From: an uncultured Succinivibrio sp.
Lineage (GTDB): Bacteria > Pseudomonadota > Gammaproteobacteria > Enterobacterales > Succinivibrionaceae
NCBI GenBank assembly: GCA_902772715.1
Contig: CACYBT010000329.1
Coordinates: forward strand, 1-6,974
DNA length: 6,974 nt
Direction: 5' to 3'
The notes under the pieces are model-generated. The model searched no databases and was not told the DNA's origin. It saw nothing but the letters and a program-made list of their open reading frames with translations. Numbering within the stretch: the first letter of the stretch is position 1; the number at the start of each line of letters is the position of its first letter. A program made the position numbers and the translations under genes. This document shows, in pieces, positions 5,845 to 6,974 of this stretch.

Positions 5845-6974
5845 CTAATCATATCTTTTGACAAAATGTTTTACAGGATCATCAAACCTGTTTTTTAAAA
5901 TTGATGGCTCAAGGGGTAACAGCGGTGCCTTGCAGTGAGGCATATCCTTTCCGAGTTTTCCATTTTTAAAAAAATCTTTGTGTCTTCCCATTATATAATT
6001 TGGAATATAGTCAAAAATATCAGGAGCTTCTGTAAGAAAATCATTAAATATCTCAATAATCTTTTTGATTTTTTTTAAACATTGGATTTCATTTTTTTCT
6101 AAATATAGCAAATTTATTATTGAGATTAAGGTCATTTGTATATTGCCCATAATTAGAGTCACATAAAACTCATTTTCTTTGTTTTCACAAGTCGTTACTA
6201 AAAACTTTTGTAATACATAGATGTTAACAAGACATTCTTTTTTGGTCGAATACGAAAAAGAAAACTTTTCTTTAATTTCATTACAGATTTTTTTAAATGT
6301 TTGAGTTTTGAAAATGTTATTTACGGTTTGTTCATTTACTTTGAGATAAAAAGATCTAACATTTGTCAGGTAGTTAAAAAAATCTTTTTTGTCTAATTGC
6401 TCTTTTGCATCAAAGTTATCGGCAACATCGCTAGAGTGTAAAGGCAGAGTATGCTGTATAAAGGCACCATCTGAACAGTTATAACAGCAAATTTCAGAGT
6501 TTTTATCCTGAAACTTTCTTAAGAGATAACTTATTGATTCCCGAGATTCATCGTATAACACTCCAGATTGACACATATCGCCAAAGTTTCCTGGAACAAG
6601 GTGGTTTAGTTCGTTGTAATCATTTGTTTCTTTAAGCCCAATCTGATTATATAAGACGGTATTCTGTGAGTGTAATTTTTGCTGTCCCTGTTTTTTACCA
6701 TTATCAAGACCGAAAAGGTATAAGTTTTCAAATCCTAAATGAAGAATTCCTGAGACTCCCATATTGCCAACTAGGGGTGACATGAGCTGAGCATATTGAA
6801 TTCTTACAAAGTCATTAAGAAACTCACATAATCTCATGTAATATGGTTCGTCAACTTTTCCAAAAATCGCATGTTGTCTAAATTTCGATAATAGATTCGG
6901 ATGGGTAACATTAGTACACATGATAAAAATATCATCAAAGAAGTTTTCATCATTAATTACAGATAAGGCCTGTA
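5845..6974 (-). CDS. maf: Maf-family flagellin glycosyltransferase-like protein, first copy (gene A), 5' part outside the window
   Basis: The frame is open from the right window edge to the TAG at 5845-5847, giving 375 whole codons. The Met at 6921 is internal: the 17 residues before it (QALSV...FFDDIFI) align with residues 366-382 of gene B, so the gene starts beyond the window. The fragment covers the second half of the MAF_flag10 domain and the C-terminal domain. Numbered from the first visible residue, it shows VTHP (22-25), SPLVGNM (65-71), FGLDNGKK (87-94), His101, PGNF (127-130), NCSDG (165-169), and a C-terminal DYIPNY segment followed by CKAPLLP. It departs from the other copies at two motifs: Thr replaces Cys before HP, and Ser replaces Asn before PLV. 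The DNA shows no frameshift or premature stop, so it looks functional. About 360 N-terminal residues should lie outside if it resembles its neighbours. The role is inferred from family, as for its neighbours. Confidence 0.9.
   Translation of the reverse strand, partial: QALSVINDENFFDDIFIMCTNVTHPNLLSKFRQHAIFGKVDEPYYMRLCEFLNDFVRIQYAQLMSPLVGNMGVSGILHLGFENLYLFGLDNGKKQGQQKLHSQNTVLYNQIGLKETNDYNELNHLVPGNFGDMCQSGVLYDESRESISYLLRKFQDKNSEICCYNCSDGAFIQHTLPLHSSDVADNFDAKEQLDKKDFFNYLTNVRSFYLKVNEQTVNNIFKTQTFKKICNEIKEKFSFSYSTKKECLVNIYVLQKFLVTTCENKENEFYVTLIMGNIQMTLISIINLLYLEKNEIQCLKKIKKIIEIFNDFLTEAPDIFDYIPNYIMGRHKDFFKNGKLGKDMPHCKAPLLPLEPSILKNRFDDPVKHFVKRYD

Noticed and set aside
3603..5847. UAG recoding as a sense codon
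   Set aside because: Two of three visible stops are TAG, but proteins ending there align with the C-terminal ends of the paralogs, and no TAG is found within any of the aligned genes.
5845..6921. Gene A as a complete 358-residue short protein starting at 6921
   Set aside because: The frame is open upstream to the window edge and the 17 residues before the Met align with gene B, so the Met is internal.
1..6974. CRISPR array, tRNA, insertion sequence or prophage features
   Set aside because: No regularly spaced short repeats, cloverleaf-like segment, transposase-like frame or terminal inverted repeats were seen; coding sequence fills nearly all of the window.

Overview
The window is filled by four tandem genes, all on the minus strand, that encode paralogous proteins of the flagellar Maf family. 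Maf stands for motility associated factor; its core is the DUF115/MAF_flag10 domain, and its members are glycosyltransferase-like enzymes linked to flagellin glycosylation. In order of transcription, from high to low coordinates, they are: gene A (5845-6974, C-terminal half only, 5' end outside the window), gene B (3603-5816, complete, 737 aa), gene C (1344-3590, complete, 748 aa) and gene D (1-1272, N-terminal 424 aa, 3' end outside the window). The spacers are 28 bp (A-B), 12 bp (B-C) and 71 bp (C-D). The genes are probably co-transcribed from a promoter beyond the right edge. I see no plus-strand gene, RNA gene, CRISPR array, insertion sequence or convincing rho-independent terminator.

The DNA is AT-rich (roughly two-thirds A+T by eye), uses the standard code, has Shine-Dalgarno-like sites and is tightly packed, so it is bacterial. 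A Maf array implies a flagellated bacterium with glycosylated flagellin. The long N-terminal domain with motifs such as RPxEFFC, DPYGQ and TFDWxNLL reminds me of gammaproteobacterial-type Maf proteins. A low-GC gut member such as a Succinivibrionaceae relative is possible, and Campylobacterota are an alternative. The assignment is weak because no housekeeping gene is present.

Each full-length protein has the same layout: a short variable N-terminal tail; an N-terminal domain with a Rossmann-like glycine motif followed by an IEP[DN] strand; a conserved FFDD linker; the central MAF_flag10 domain (G[AS]GPS[LF]D, HAG[IV]KPD, TER, CHP, NPLVANM, FG[IL]DxGKK, GNF and NCSDG motifs); and an alpha-helical C-terminal domain ending in a conserved PxYxxGxH segment. 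No signal peptide or membrane span is visible, which fits cytoplasmic modification of flagellin before export. By established knowledge of the family, Maf proteins transfer nonulosonic acids (pseudaminic or legionaminic type) to flagellin Ser/Thr. No sugar biosynthesis or flagellin gene lies in the window, so donor and target are inferred.

Points of interest are the size of the array (at least four copies, open at both ends), signs of mosaic exchange between copies, copy-specific changes at otherwise conserved motif positions, and genes B and C lying in one reading frame separated by a single TAG and four sense codons.
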